DNA of 64,000 bases from JANSWY01 sp965243755 (GCA_965243755.1 CBDEVW010000007.1:271608-335607); one strand, 5' to 3'. Positions 38,246 to 48,041 are shown, numbered from the stretch's first letter. Numbers and translations: made by a program. Notes: a model not told the origin generated them from the letters alone.

Positions 38246-40300
38246 TTAATTTTGAATACTTACTTTATTGCTAAATTTTGAGTAAGACCCGTCCTTAAAT
38301 TCCACTCTAAGCTGATAGTTATGAATTGAACCTATAATTAAGTCATCATCAAAGTATTCAGAATGAAATCCTTCTAACGATTTAAACATCGACAATTCAT
38401 TGCCGTCAAGCGATTTATAAATATAAATTGTCTTTACAGGTTTGGTTAGATCATTCCAATGTAGCCTAATTTGGTTCATAGGAACATTATGGGAACCATT
38501 TAATGTAATTTTCGGAGAAATTTGGTCTGTACTCACTGAAATTACCTGAGATGGGACCGATTCTAAACCACTATCGTCCATTGCTACTATCAGATAATGA
38601 TAAGTACTATTGTCTTGCACTTCATCAATATAAAAATCACCTTGAGACAACTCGATTGAAGCAATCAGGTTCCATTGATTTCCGTCTTCAGACCTGTATA
38701 CTAAATGTCCAATCACATCATGGGAGCTACTATTTATCCAACGGATTTCAACATACCCTTCTTTTCCCTTTGCCGAAAGCATAACAGGGCTGGAGGGAGG
38801 TATCAAGTCAGGTTTATTCAATTTGATTTCAGCAAATTCAGAGAGGTTATACCTTTGATCTACAGCACGAATACCATAATAAATAGTCTCAGTTAGATTG
38901 TTTATTTTAATGGTATCAACGTATCCTATGTTTTCAATTACTTTGGAATCAATAAGGGAATAGTCATCACTGCTAAAGTTCTTTTTGTAAACTTTATATC
39001 CCTTTAAATCAATTTCTTTGTTTGACTCCCACTGTAGATATACAACACCCGTAGTATCAATATGCCCAACTAATCCAGTTGGTTGACTTGGTAGAATATT
39101 ATCATCCAGTTGAACAAAATAAGGTAACGAGTTGGTCCTTGATCCAAACCTGTCCAATGACTCCACTATATAGTAATTAGATGGCCCTGCGCTATTATCA
39201 ATAATTGATGTAAAATGTTTACCTAGCTCACTAGCTATCATCGTATATGGCCCAGCCTCATTATCTGCTCTGTGAATGTTATAACTTAGGAGCTGATCCA
39301 TGCCTTCAGCTGGAAACTCCCATAGTAGCTTAACTTCCAGACTGGTTGTGTCTGCATTTATAATGTTGGCATTAAAAAGAAATGATGGAATGCCATTACC
39401 TGAAATTATCTCGGAATATGGTCCTTCTTCACCAAAGTATGAAACACCCCTGATGCGGTAATAGTATTTTTTTAAATTAGTGTCTAATGAATCTACATAT
39501 TGCGCCAGGATTTGATTTTCAACGCTTTGGTTTTTGGTTGGCAGTATAGAATTTGTAGTTATGCTGTGAAATTGTTCACCATTTTCAGACCGCTCAATGT
39601 AGTAGCTAGAATAGATTTCTTCATATGACTTAAGGTTCCATTTTAGATTAACCACCTGATCACCGAAATCAGCATATAACTGGTCTATTGCAGGTAATGG
39701 TTGGTAATCATCTAAACTAAGGTAAACGGTGGAAGTATCAATACTTACCTCAGTATTAATATAAGGTAAATTGATGAAGACATGATACAGATATTTTTCT
39801 CCAGGAACTGCATTTTCATCTTTAAAAAACAATCCTGCATATTGAGCTACTTGCAATGACTGGTCTGCTGCAAACAACGCAAATGAAAATCGAGATTCAT
39901 TTTCTTCCACTTGTTTTAAGTTGCCTAAAAAGCCAGAATTATCTGAAATGCTGAAGCTATCCCCGTAGATTGCCTGTGCTGCAATTGCGCAGTAATCATT
40001 TTTTTCAATTAATTGTTCCCAGTCTGAAAGGGGTAATGGCTTTAACGGTTTCTGGCTTATCTCAACGGTTTCCATTTGTTCTCTGGATAATAGCTTACCA
40101 TTTCTAAGCATTGTTGTCCTGTATAATCTATAACCATATTTATTGCCAAGGTTCCAATAGACAGGTGTAGTTGGTGCCCACCTTAGTAATATTTCCCGCT
40201 GGTTAGACTTGGCAATTAAGGCGACACTTTTCTTTTCCTGCGCATTACAATTGTAAAACTGTAATAACAAGATGCCGAGTATGAACAAATAGTTTCTCAA
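38246..40300 (-). CDS. Secreted fibronectin type III repeat protein
   Basis: A 684-aa exported protein with a signal peptide (about 1-20, ending NCNAQ). An N-terminal unit (about 25-200) has RWAPTTPVYW and several aromatic strands. It is followed by about five FN3-like domains, recognised by repeated W-x(n)-Y-x-V/I-Y-R/K and YYY/YY-x-I-x-A/G-x-D endings such as YYYRIRGVSYFG, YYGIRAVDQ and YHYLIVAMDDSG. There is no T9SS tail and no lipobox, so it may be periplasmic or held by its neighbours' products. Its start overlaps the 1557-aa gene by 4 bp (ATGA), and the giant adhesin-like gene starts 2 bp after its stop. The three products probably work together. Confidence 0.82.
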   Translation of the reverse strand: MRNYLFILGILLLQFYNCNAQEKKSVALIAKSNQREILLRWAPTTPVYWNLGNKYGYRLYRTTMLRNGKLLSREQMETVEISQKPLKPLPLSDWEQLIEKNDYCAIAAQAIYGDSFSISDNSGFLGNLKQVEENESRFSFALFAADQSLQVAQYAGLFFKDENAVPGEKYLYHVFINLPYINTEVSIDTSTVYLSLDDYQPLPAIDQLYADFGDQVVNLKWNLKSYEEIYSSYYIERSENGEQFHSITTNSILPTKNQSVENQILAQYVDSLDTNLKKYYYRIRGVSYFGEEGPYSEIISGNGIPSFLFNANIINADTTSLEVKLLWEFPAEGMDQLLSYNIHRADNEAGPYTMIASELGKHFTSIIDNSAGPSNYYIVESLDRFGSRTNSLPYFVQLDDNILPSQPTGLVGHIDTTGVVYLQWESNKEIDLKGYKVYKKNFSSDDYSLIDSKVIENIGYVDTIKINNLTETIYYGIRAVDQRYNLSEFAEIKLNKPDLIPPSSPVMLSAKGKEGYVEIRWINSSSHDVIGHLVYRSEDGNQWNLIASIELSQGDFYIDEVQDNSTYHYLIVAMDDSGLESVPSQVISVSTDQISPKITLNGSHNVPMNQIRLHWNDLTKPVKTIYIYKSLDGNELSMFKSLEGFHSEYFDDDLIIGSIHNYQLRVEFKDGSYSKFSNKVSIQN

Positions 40301-43300
40301 AATTCAATTGGGTTAAAAAAGCTGTGTGTATGGCTATATTTTATTTGACTTGTTCCTGGTATTTGATAACCTACTTTGAATTTATATTCACCCTTTTTGA
40401 GCACTGGGAAATTTTCGGTTAGTAGGTTTTCTATCTGGTAGTTAGAGTACCCTCCGTTATATAGATAGGTGGCTGCTTTAGATCGTAATTCACTGTAGTC
40501 ATAATAGGCTGTCACAGCAATGTTATAATAAAGAATTGCGTTAGCTTCTTGTGGCGTTTCATTTAAATCACTGTTGTATTCATTGTATTGTACAAAATCA
40601 ATTTGGTTTGATGGAACCGGGCTATATTTATATAATGGTCTTCGTGTAATTTTTATGGCTGAATTTATTGGGTAATTTTCGTACAACATCGGATTGAGAT
40701 GATCTTCAAACCAATTATTACCTTCTAAATCCGCCTCGAAATGAATCATTGGTGGTGTGCCAGTAGTACCTAATTCATATGTAGAAAATAATTCTGTTGC
40801 AGGAAGTAGTTGCCATTTTAAATTATGAGCATAAGCTGTAATAGGATAACGAGCAACATAGGCATTTTTTTGCGAGTCAAATTTTTCTGCCAGAGTCTTA
40901 TACTGACTTGTTCGGAATTGATTTTCATAAATAACTTTTTCCTCCAAATTTTCAATGGTACCCTCGGTCACTTTGGTTCGAACGCTTGCATTCAACTCAA
41001 ATTCATCAACAACCAACTGGTTGTTAATAGTGTCTACATTGGAATCTATTACTTCAGAGCTGACCGCTGGAATGTCAACTAATTGAACTGTTACCACACT
41101 GTTCATAGGAATATCTGATGGTAATTGAAAATTGACTTGTTTATTGGAGTAGGTAAAATCAGATGAACTCACATAGCCGCTCTCAGTGGTAAATCTTGCT
41201 TTTTGAATCCATTTGTCACCTGGATTAAACAGATAATCCTGTCCCACATTCATCCTGATAAAACCTTCATTTGATTCCATGGTATATAGAAGGTATTGAT
41301 TTACCAATGGGTAGCTATATGTTACATTTGATGGTTCGATATAATCAGGAGCCTCATCTGTTTTAAATGATATTGTTTTTGATTCCGATAATGGTTCTCC
41401 ATCAATCTGAACCTTTATCCATTCTCCATCCTGCCATTCTTCGAAACTAACTTTAACAAAAACTTTAATATCTGATAAGCCTGGTAGTACCTGTTCCGGG
41501 TTAAATGCCAATACAGTATTGTCATCATTCCAAATCGCCTCACCTTCCAAATTCTGATTTAAATGTTGGACATTGAAATGATCCAAAATAATTCTGAATT
41601 TCTTTAATTGGTCATTATTATCCAGCATTTGAAATGCCCTACCAACTTCGTAATTAAAGACTACCTGCGGCGTATTGAAAACACTCACATCTAAGCTGCC
41701 ACCATTAGGAGTAATATCTGCTATAACTTCCAGGCCTTCCAAGGCGCTTCCTTCATTTTGCAATTCACATTTTTCACCTAGTTCGAACTCAAAACTAAAA
41801 TCTCCCTTTACAAATCCTCCTAATACATTAAACCTTCCACCTACCATTCCTCTCATCCAGGTTGGGTTTGGTAACTGCGCCTGTAGAATTGCTGCTATCT
41901 GTATATCACATATATCGATCCTTCTTTTCTTTTTCATAATGGTGAGTTGGATTCCTACCTTCCCAGTGATATGTGCATAAACCTGCGCCTGAGAATACCA
42001 GCCATTAATGCCAATTTGCCCATTCATACCGGTACATTGAGCTGACCCATAGTTTGTCAACATAGCATCAAAACCCAGTCCTATAGCAAACCGTGCATAA
42101 AAAATGAGAAACGATAGTTCACCAGTATCAAAGGTGAAATTGGCTCCAAAGCCAATTCCTTTACCAGGCTTAGCTTCTAATAGGCTTTTACCAATTGCAA
42201 GATCGGTATGACTAAATATTGATTGCACCTGGTGAGGAGGTGGAGGAAACCCCGGTATTTTCGTTCCAGTCACGAAATAAGCTGTAGCCTGAGCCCAGCC
42301 TATAAATTGTAAGCCAATTCTTCTTTCATAATCAGGATAACCAACGTATATGTACCAATCATCCCTACCGAAATGCATTACCATCCAACCGGCTCTATTA
42401 TTTGGTCCAACACCGGTTATAATATCTTCGATATTAACATAAGCCAACGCCTGCGCATGAAAACTCTTATTGTTAAAATCCATTAACATATGTAGATGTG
42501 CCGATATTGCTGCGTCCGACTTAGAGGGGTCCCCAAATATGAGTGAAGTGGAAGGGTCGTTTTCATTAGAGGAGTCAAGATTTCCTTCCGGGTTTGCCTT
42601 AGTTCTTGATTTGGCAGATTCACCAGCCATCTTTTTTGCTAGTGCTCCAAGATCAACTGATTTGCCATTGGTATTAGTGCTGAGAAAGTAAGCGTTCCCA
42701 GTAAATGATATATACCTTAACCCACCTCCGGAATTGAAAGCCATTTCATATGTAGCGTTACCATAAAAGACATTTTCGGAGGCACTTGACAGCAATACTG
42801 TTGCTTTAAGTCCCAGCCCCAAGGTGGAGTCTGGTGAATAGACAATTCCAGTTGAAGAAATACCAATCGGGCTTTGTGAGCCATTTTGATCGATTGACAT
42901 GTGATAATATGCACCCCCACCAAAACCATTAATATCAAGTAGCCCCGGTACAAGTGGAATATTGATTCCACTAGCATTGGCGTCTGCATACCAGTATCTG
43001 TATGTTGCTCTCTTACCAAAGATGGCCTTCGCTTCAATGCTTAATTTCTCTCCAAAATCAGCTTTTACATTACCACTAATACCATTACCATAGACAGGAT
43101 CTTCCTTGAAAATCTGTAATGCTCCTTTAATTGAAATTGGGCCATTTGAAACATCAACACTAAACTCATCAATTAATAAACGACGAAATTTGTACCTTTC
43201 GGAATCAATCCCATCGACAACTTTCTCCCCTTGTATTGCAAACCTACCACTGGCGCCAAATCCACCTCCATCTTCACTATTTGTTAAATTAAGGGTAACT

Positions 43301-44970
43301 CCTAATCCCAGGGTAAATTGGTCTCCCTGAATTGCCCCATAAACTTCATTAATTGAAATAGGGAATTTCATTGATTCTGATGGCTTTCCTTCTTTGCCTA
43401 AAGAAAATGATTGGACTGTAAAGTGTGGTGCCTTTGATTTAATGCATAACCCCTGAAATTGGATCCCTCCAACTTTAATTCGTTCGGCTGTAGTTTCATT
43501 TTCACTCTCTTTTAAAGGAGCATCAATACTTAGCTCACCATTTAAAAATGCTTCAGGAAGAAACACTCCATCCTTTTTCTCTACTTTGATGTAAGAATCC
43601 TGATATAATTTAGCGCTTGCACTAAAGACATTGAAGGGCACTTCATCTTTCAGTTGCACGGAAAATATATAGTTACCGTGTTCCTTGAAAAGCGCATTGT
43701 AAATAAGGCCATTGGTTTGATCTTTCTCGGTGCTATCCGGTGGGTTAGTTATACCTTCTGGACTATCAGTGATAACTGGCACTTCAATTCTCCCGTTGAA
43801 ACCAGACTGTTTTATTGAACCCGCTTGAAGTGCAATTTGCAACTCATCAATGGAAAAAGACCAGTTACCAATTTGTCCATGATCCATGCTAAGCACATTA
43901 AAAGCGCTCAATACCCCTGAAAAACCGAAACGATCAATCAAAAGGTTCTTTCCTCCAAATCCAATTCTTTCATCAGTTTTTGTGTCTTTTAACTCCTTTG
44001 GTAACCGAACCTGAACTTCTGACAAAAAAACTCCTCTCCAAACTGAAGGATCAACGTCTCCATAAAAGTTATTCAAATATCCTTGCGGAAATATTGTTGA
44101 AGGGGCATTCTGGTGATCACTCAAATCCAGAACAGCATTTTGAACATAGAAACCAACTCCTTCTAATTTTGTAAACTGAAAAGGTGGGAGATTAATGGAA
44201 ACCATCTTATTATTCCAGTCAGTAATTGATAAACCAAATGAGGCCTTCAATGAATCGCTAGGATGTTGAGTCCCATTTGTTGTTTCTGGAACTACTAGAC
44301 TCCTGCTAAATGTGGCTTCTGCAGTAATTGACATCTCCCGATAACCATTGCAATCAAATAATGCGAATGTGGGACTGTGAAACTGGGGTCCTCCAAATTT
44401 CCCACCCAGTAGTTTAATCTGCATTTTTGAGCTTTCGTTCAGTAAATAATCACCAATTAATTCTAATCTCGCATTGCCCGTTATCCCACCGTCCTTATCC
44501 AGCTGAATTCTACGTCCCATAAAATTCAATCGCTTATTATTTTCCGGAGGTACAAACGACATGTATACATCAACTTCCGCGCGATCAGGGCCTGCTCTAA
44601 CCTGATCAATCATGATCATATACTCCAGGTTTCCAATTTTCTTAGAAATTCCTGCCGGTAATTCGGTAAGCGCCTGAGCATTGATTTGATCAATGTAGTT
44701 GTTGGTCTCCCTTATTCGCTGTTCGAGCGCTTCTATCTTTTGATGGAGTCCTTTCACAGAATCATAATAAACCGGGTCTATTACAGGGCCATCCATGCTA
44801 AAATCTTGAGCTTCAATCGCAGTATTCACGATCACATTATTGAAACTCCTGACTTTTTTGGCGTTTTTCAGAAGTGCCATTTTATGCGCTTCCTCATCTT
44901 CAGTAGCATAACTGATCGTGGCAACAGCGAATAAAGCAATGGTTAATACGAGTTGGTTTATGAATCTCAC
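40297..44970 (-). CDS. Very large exported beta-rich protein of unknown function
   Basis: A 1557-aa protein starting at a GTG, with a signal peptide (about 1-22, TISYA). A coiled coil follows (about 70-100, GLHQKIEALEQRIRETNNYI). The rest is mostly predicted beta, rich in Gly, Asn, Ser and aromatics, with runs of amphipathic strands between about 560 and 1090 (for example GFGASGRFAIQG, GLGLKATVLLSS, GKGIGFGANFTFDTG). That section resembles an outer-membrane barrel or a long beta-solenoid. A short GFPPPPHQ segment lies near residue 915. The last 450 residues look like Ig-like or adhesin modules. No T9SS tail is present. I do not recognise a named family. It is the first gene of the three-gene operon with the FN3 and SprB-repeat proteins, and a probable promoter lies just upstream. 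Confidence 0.8.
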   Translation of the reverse strand: MRFINQLVLTIALFAVATISYATEDEEAHKMALLKNAKKVRSFNNVIVNTAIEAQDFSMDGPVIDPVYYDSVKGLHQKIEALEQRIRETNNYIDQINAQALTELPAGISKKIGNLEYMIMIDQVRAGPDRAEVDVYMSFVPPENNKRLNFMGRRIQLDKDGGITGNARLELIGDYLLNESSKMQIKLLGGKFGGPQFHSPTFALFDCNGYREMSITAEATFSRSLVVPETTNGTQHPSDSLKASFGLSITDWNNKMVSINLPPFQFTKLEGVGFYVQNAVLDLSDHQNAPSTIFPQGYLNNFYGDVDPSVWRGVFLSEVQVRLPKELKDTKTDERIGFGGKNLLIDRFGFSGVLSAFNVLSMDHGQIGNWSFSIDELQIALQAGSIKQSGFNGRIEVPVITDSPEGITNPPDSTEKDQTNGLIYNALFKEHGNYIFSVQLKDEVPFNVFSASAKLYQDSYIKVEKKDGVFLPEAFLNGELSIDAPLKESENETTAERIKVGGIQFQGLCIKSKAPHFTVQSFSLGKEGKPSESMKFPISINEVYGAIQGDQFTLGLGVTLNLTNSEDGGGFGASGRFAIQGEKVVDGIDSERYKFRRLLIDEFSVDVSNGPISIKGALQIFKEDPVYGNGISGNVKADFGEKLSIEAKAIFGKRATYRYWYADANASGINIPLVPGLLDINGFGGGAYYHMSIDQNGSQSPIGISSTGIVYSPDSTLGLGLKATVLLSSASENVFYGNATYEMAFNSGGGLRYISFTGNAYFLSTNTNGKSVDLGALAKKMAGESAKSRTKANPEGNLDSSNENDPSTSLIFGDPSKSDAAISAHLHMLMDFNNKSFHAQALAYVNIEDIITGVGPNNRAGWMVMHFGRDDWYIYVGYPDYERRIGLQFIGWAQATAYFVTGTKIPGFPPPPHQVQSIFSHTDLAIGKSLLEAKPGKGIGFGANFTFDTGELSFLIFYARFAIGLGFDAMLTNYGSAQCTGMNGQIGINGWYSQAQVYAHITGKVGIQLTIMKKKRRIDICDIQIAAILQAQLPNPTWMRGMVGGRFNVLGGFVKGDFSFEFELGEKCELQNEGSALEGLEVIADITPNGGSLDVSVFNTPQVVFNYEVGRAFQMLDNNDQLKKFRIILDHFNVQHLNQNLEGEAIWNDDNTVLAFNPEQVLPGLSDIKVFVKVSFEEWQDGEWIKVQIDGEPLSESKTISFKTDEAPDYIEPSNVTYSYPLVNQYLLYTMESNEGFIRMNVGQDYLFNPGDKWIQKARFTTESGYVSSSDFTYSNKQVNFQLPSDIPMNSVVTVQLVDIPAVSSEVIDSNVDTINNQLVVDEFELNASVRTKVTEGTIENLEEKVIYENQFRTSQYKTLAEKFDSQKNAYVARYPITAYAHNLKWQLLPATELFSTYELGTTGTPPMIHFEADLEGNNWFEDHLNPMLYENYPINSAIKITRRPLYKYSPVPSNQIDFVQYNEYNSDLNETPQEANAILYYNIAVTAYYDYSELRSKAATYLYNGGYSNYQIENLLTENFPVLKKGEYKFKVGYQIPGTSQIKYSHTHSFFNPIEF

Positions 44971-44972
44971 TT

Positions 44973-45131
44973 AAATGGTTTGGATGATGGTAATTAATGA
45001 ACCGTTGCAGGCAAATATAGTACTGCAGTCAATCATGGCAAGAATTCACAGAAAAAAAAGTTTATAAATGACTTAAAATCCAATATCACTGGAATGAGTC
45101 CATATATATCGAACTTATTTTAAAAATTCTC
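44973..45131. repeat. 159-bp direct repeat, copy A (upstream of the 1557-aa gene)
   Basis: Aligns without gaps to 45766-45924, with 19 mismatches by hand count (about 88% identity). A block of about 40 bp around 45035-45075 is identical, including GAATTCACAGAAAAAAAAG. Each copy lies just before a - strand gene. The 322-bp gap 44971-45292 holds this repeat and, from 45132 on, no recognisable feature. Confidence 0.9.
45012..45041 (-). promoter_or_regulatory. Probable promoter of the giant-protein operon
   Basis: On the - strand: TTG (45039-45041), 19 bp, then TATATTTG (45012-45019). This fits the Bacteroidota pattern of a -33 TTG and a -7 TAnnTTTG. Transcription would start near 45005, about 35 nt before the GTG start at 44970. 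The element lies inside the duplicated 159-bp segment. The other copy (45805-45812) has TATATTGG, one base off consensus. Confidence 0.5.
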
Positions 45132-45292
45132 CTTTCACAGTACTCACCTAATGACCCTTTTATAATGTTTGTTTAAAATGTTATTGAACCTCCCAGTAGA
45201 GAATAATACATGATCCACGAGTTGATGGAGAACCATAGTATACCACTGCCCCTAATGATAGTCGATATGGCCTAAGCTACGGGTCATAATTC

Positions 45293-45679
45293 CTAAGGAG
45301 AATTCTTTTCTTTAAGGACTTCTTCCGTTTGTGAAAGCAGTTTGATCACAAAACTTTCATTGAGAATTGAATCCAGGTGACTGGTAATGGTGCGATTGTA
45401 GCAGGTTACTGTATGATCATACAGATATTTTTGATCTCGTATGCTAACAATATTGTATGTCGACATCAAAATAGAATCAATGACCGCATTCCTATCCTTG
45501 ATGTCAGGAAGGTTATTGTCACCATGGTCTCCAAAATAAAGCATTGAATCTATTGAAATATGTAATAATGCCTGGTTTGTAGCATCTTCACACCCATCAA
45601 ATTCATATTCCTGCAATGATTGCGCATTGACGAATGCCAGGTTCAGGCAAAAACTAATTACAGTTATTAGCTGCGTTTT
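45293..45679 (-). CDS. Small secreted protein of unknown function
   Basis: A 128-aa protein from the ATG at 45679, chosen because it gives a normal signal peptide (MKTQLITVISFCLNLAFVNA, then Q). An ATG at 45724 would add 15 residues. The mature part is acidic, with two cysteines (GCEDA and TCYNRT) that could form a disulfide. No family is recognised. It has its own copy of the 159-bp upstream repeat that precedes the giant operon, so the two units may be co-regulated. A near-consensus -7 element (TATATTGG, 45805-45812) lies upstream. Confidence 0.6.
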   Translation of the reverse strand, partial: KTQLITVISFCLNLAFVNAQSLQEYEFDGCEDATNQALLHISIDSMLYFGDHGDNNLPDIKDRNAVIDSILMSTYNIVSIRDQKYLYDHTVTCYNRTITSHLDSILNESFVIKLLSQTEEVLKEKNSP

Positions 45680-45765
45680 CATCAGCAATAAGTGCTGCAA
45701 ATATTGATAGGTCGATTTCACCATTTAGTTTTCTATGGTCCAAGATTATATTATGCGTAACAATC

Positions 45766-45924
45766 AAATGGTTTGGAAGATAGCAACCAATGAACCATTA
45801 TTCGCCAATATAGTATTGTAGTCAATGATGGCAAGAATTCACAGAAAAAAAAGTTTATAAATGACTTAAAGTCCAATATCATTGGATTGAGTCCATATAT
45901 ATCGAACTTATTTTAGAAACTCTC
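45766..45924. repeat. 159-bp direct repeat, copy B (upstream of the small secreted-protein gene)
   Basis: Partner of 44973-45131 at an offset of 793 bp. It lies in the 328-bp gap between the small secreted-protein gene and the divergent orphan gene at 46008. Nothing else was recognised in that gap. Confidence 0.9.
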
Positions 45925-46007
45925 TTCCTTGACTTTACTAACTTATTATGCTCCCCTGTGACTTTCCCAAAAAATCAAGTCTTATCTCATATCGGTAAAG
46001 ATTTGAT

Positions 46008-46697
46008 ATGAAAGCAAAATATGATGTTTCGGTGTTGCGGGTGGATGAGGTCCGTGAGCTCCCGGAAAGCTGGACCAGTGAGGATTACCTGAAAATCCTG
46101 GAACTGACGGATTTTGATGATGCGGATGCCCTGGCTCCTGAGGAACTTCAGGACTATGCTGTGCTGTCGCTACAGGACCTGGAACCTGAGGAAGCTGCCG
46201 CTATTGTCTTGTCGTACGTCCTGGGTGATCAGCTCTCCGGAGGGCAGATCAAGAATATGGCCCATGAAATGATGGAGGAAAAACTGTGGGAAGAGTACCA
46301 GGACATCAGGCTGCACCGTAAGCTGTTTGATTGTGGCGTACTGCTGAAACTGGCCTTTCCCCGCAAGTTTCCTGAGGCTGAGGTGCTAAAATGCAGGATA
46401 GCGGTGACCCCTCTCAATGAAGTGGCCAAAGAATACCTGGCCTCTACTGATGAAACGATGCTGGCACGGCTGCTGGCCCATGGTATGGATGATCACGCCA
46501 TCATCAACCGGTTGTTTGATGAGCAGGTGGCCGGCTCCCCTTTCCCGGAGGCCCGGAGCATTGTGTGGCATTTTGATCAGACTGAGGAAAACGGGCAGAC
46601 TATATTCACCATCTATTCCTCTGCCTACTGGCTGCATGAAATGGATGATGTGTCTTTCTATGAAAGCAGTGCGTTTCCGGACCTGGCTACTGTCTGA
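46008..46697 (+). CDS. Conserved-looking cytoplasmic protein of unknown function
   Basis: A 229-aa protein without signal peptide or membrane helix. The N-terminal half is acidic and helical (LTDFDDADALAPEELQDYAV, then LEPEEAAAIVLSYVLG). The C-terminal half is mixed alpha/beta with several Trp and Tyr residues (SIVWHFDQTEE, YSSAYWLHEMDDVSFYESS). I recognise no family and no catalytic motif. Codon use is GC-richer than in the giant operon to its left and similar to the genes on its right. It stands alone, convergent with a lipoprotein gene and separated from it by a weak hairpin. Confidence 0.75.
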   Translation: MKAKYDVSVLRVDEVRELPESWTSEDYLKILELTDFDDADALAPEELQDYAVLSLQDLEPEEAAAIVLSYVLGDQLSGGQIKNMAHEMMEEKLWEEYQDIRLHRKLFDCGVLLKLAFPRKFPEAEVLKCRIAVTPLNEVAKEYLASTDETMLARLLAHGMDDHAIINRLFDEQVAGSPFPEARSIVWHFDQTEENGQTIFTIYSSAYWLHEMDDVSFYESSAFPDLATV

Positions 46698-46709
46698 CAG
46701 AAATAAAGC

Positions 46710-46737
46710 AGGGTGCCATCTACTGACACCCTTTTTT
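46710..46737. terminator. Weak terminator between convergent genes
   Basis: A 6-bp stem (AGGGTG 46710-46715 with CACCCT 46727-46732), an 11-nt loop and a T-run to 46737 on the + strand. It lies 13 bp past the orphan gene stop. It may also serve the - strand lipoprotein transcript. Confidence 0.45.
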
Positions 46738-46757
46738 GATGCGTTATTGAAAGGCGA

Positions 46758-48002
46758 TTAATAAGATGAATCCTGCTGCACCACTTCCCACGCCAGTCGC
46801 TGCAGGTATCTTCTAAGGTCATCATGCATGTAGTCCAGGGAATTGTATCCCCGCAGATCGTAAATGCCATTTGCTCCTGCCTCTGTCAGCAGCTCCTGGT
46901 ACCTGGCGTTGGTAATGCCTTCCAGCGGATACTGGCCATCAGGGAACCACTCCGACACCTGATATTGTCCACTTCCAACGGCAAGTCCTTCCGGCGAGGT
47001 ATTGAAGACGGATGCATAGATCACCAGTGCCATAAAATAGTGGCCCACCGTGCTGAGGTGGTACTGGTCCTCGTAAAACAGGTAATCTGTCCATACGAGG
47101 TGTCCCTGTCCATTGAGTCCATCAGTATTGGCGACTGCTTCAAAGCCGGGTACTACACCCGCTTCCATCTCACGCATTAGTCTTGCCAGGGCAAAAGCCG
47201 CCGGGATGAACCGGATATGGGAACGTTTGGCGGACCGGACAAAATACTGCCACTTGACGCCCTCAAATTCAATGCGATCGGCCAGCGGAAGGTCCCGGAA
47301 TACGTCACCACTGGTGAGCAGTTGCTCCATTTCCTCCACGGTTGGCCGCTGGTAATTTTGATCAGCAGCCCTGGTGGCGCCATTGGTCACTTCATTGTAG
47401 CCCAGCGACCAGGTCTGGTAATAGTAGACTGTACTGGCATTGTTGCCACACTTCAGCCCATCGGTATACTGCTGGAGGTAATACGGTATGGGCACCCAGT
47501 CTTCAGCGGGGTTTTCCCAGGCATCCGGATAATCGTAATCTGAAGGCGGGCAGCCGTCCAGGCTCTGGTTGTTGTCCCTGCCGTGTTCATCGGGGTTGTA
47601 GTTCTGGTAATCCCAGGCTTCTGTAAGCACGGCAAAATCGTAGTTATGGGTAGGATCACTGCTGAACAAGGGGGCCGTTTCCGGGTTTTCCATTTTACCG
47701 ACCAGGCTGATGTTGCCATTGGTCACCTGCGTGGTGGACAATGTGGTATTTTCATCGGCGGATTCTGCCATAAGGACCACATAGTCATCTACAATCATGT
47801 TCATGGCACTGTGCCCTACAAACAGCGCCTCCAGGTTGCCGGTACGTGTTGGGGTTGGGTTAGGATCCACAATGGGATCATCATCCTTCGGGTCGTTGGG
47901 ACCGGGTTCATCTTCATTGCATCCGCTGAGGAAGCAAAGGCTGCCTATACTCAGGACAGTCAATAAAATACTTCTTATGATCATCTTATTCATATTTTCC
48001 AT
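46758..48002 (-). CDS. SGNH-hydrolase-like lipoprotein
   Basis: A 414-aa lipoprotein. The signal peptide ends in a lipobox (FLSGC near residue 28), followed by an Asp/Pro-rich tether. The first strand LEALFVGHSAMNMIVDDYV places Ser where SGNH hydrolases have their nucleophile. DQYHLSTVGHYFMALVIY near residue 310 looks like the D-x-x-H block. This suggests a surface or periplasmic esterase (deacetylase) acting on a polysaccharide, but the GDS and Asn blocks are diverged, so activity is unsure. It is the last gene of the sigma/FecR/TonB-receptor unit, 39 bp after the beta-helix lipoprotein. Confidence 0.65.
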   Translation of the reverse strand: MENMNKMIIRSILLTVLSIGSLCFLSGCNEDEPGPNDPKDDDPIVDPNPTPTRTGNLEALFVGHSAMNMIVDDYVVLMAESADENTTLSTTQVTNGNISLVGKMENPETAPLFSSDPTHNYDFAVLTEAWDYQNYNPDEHGRDNNQSLDGCPPSDYDYPDAWENPAEDWVPIPYYLQQYTDGLKCGNNASTVYYYQTWSLGYNEVTNGATRAADQNYQRPTVEEMEQLLTSGDVFRDLPLADRIEFEGVKWQYFVRSAKRSHIRFIPAAFALARLMREMEAGVVPGFEAVANTDGLNGQGHLVWTDYLFYEDQYHLSTVGHYFMALVIYASVFNTSPEGLAVGSGQYQVSEWFPDGQYPLEGITNARYQELLTEAGANGIYDLRGYNSLDYMHDDLRRYLQRLAWEVVQQDSSY

Positions 48003-48041
48003 GTTGTTGAATGATTTGTTTTTATGTGCTTGATAAGGGTT

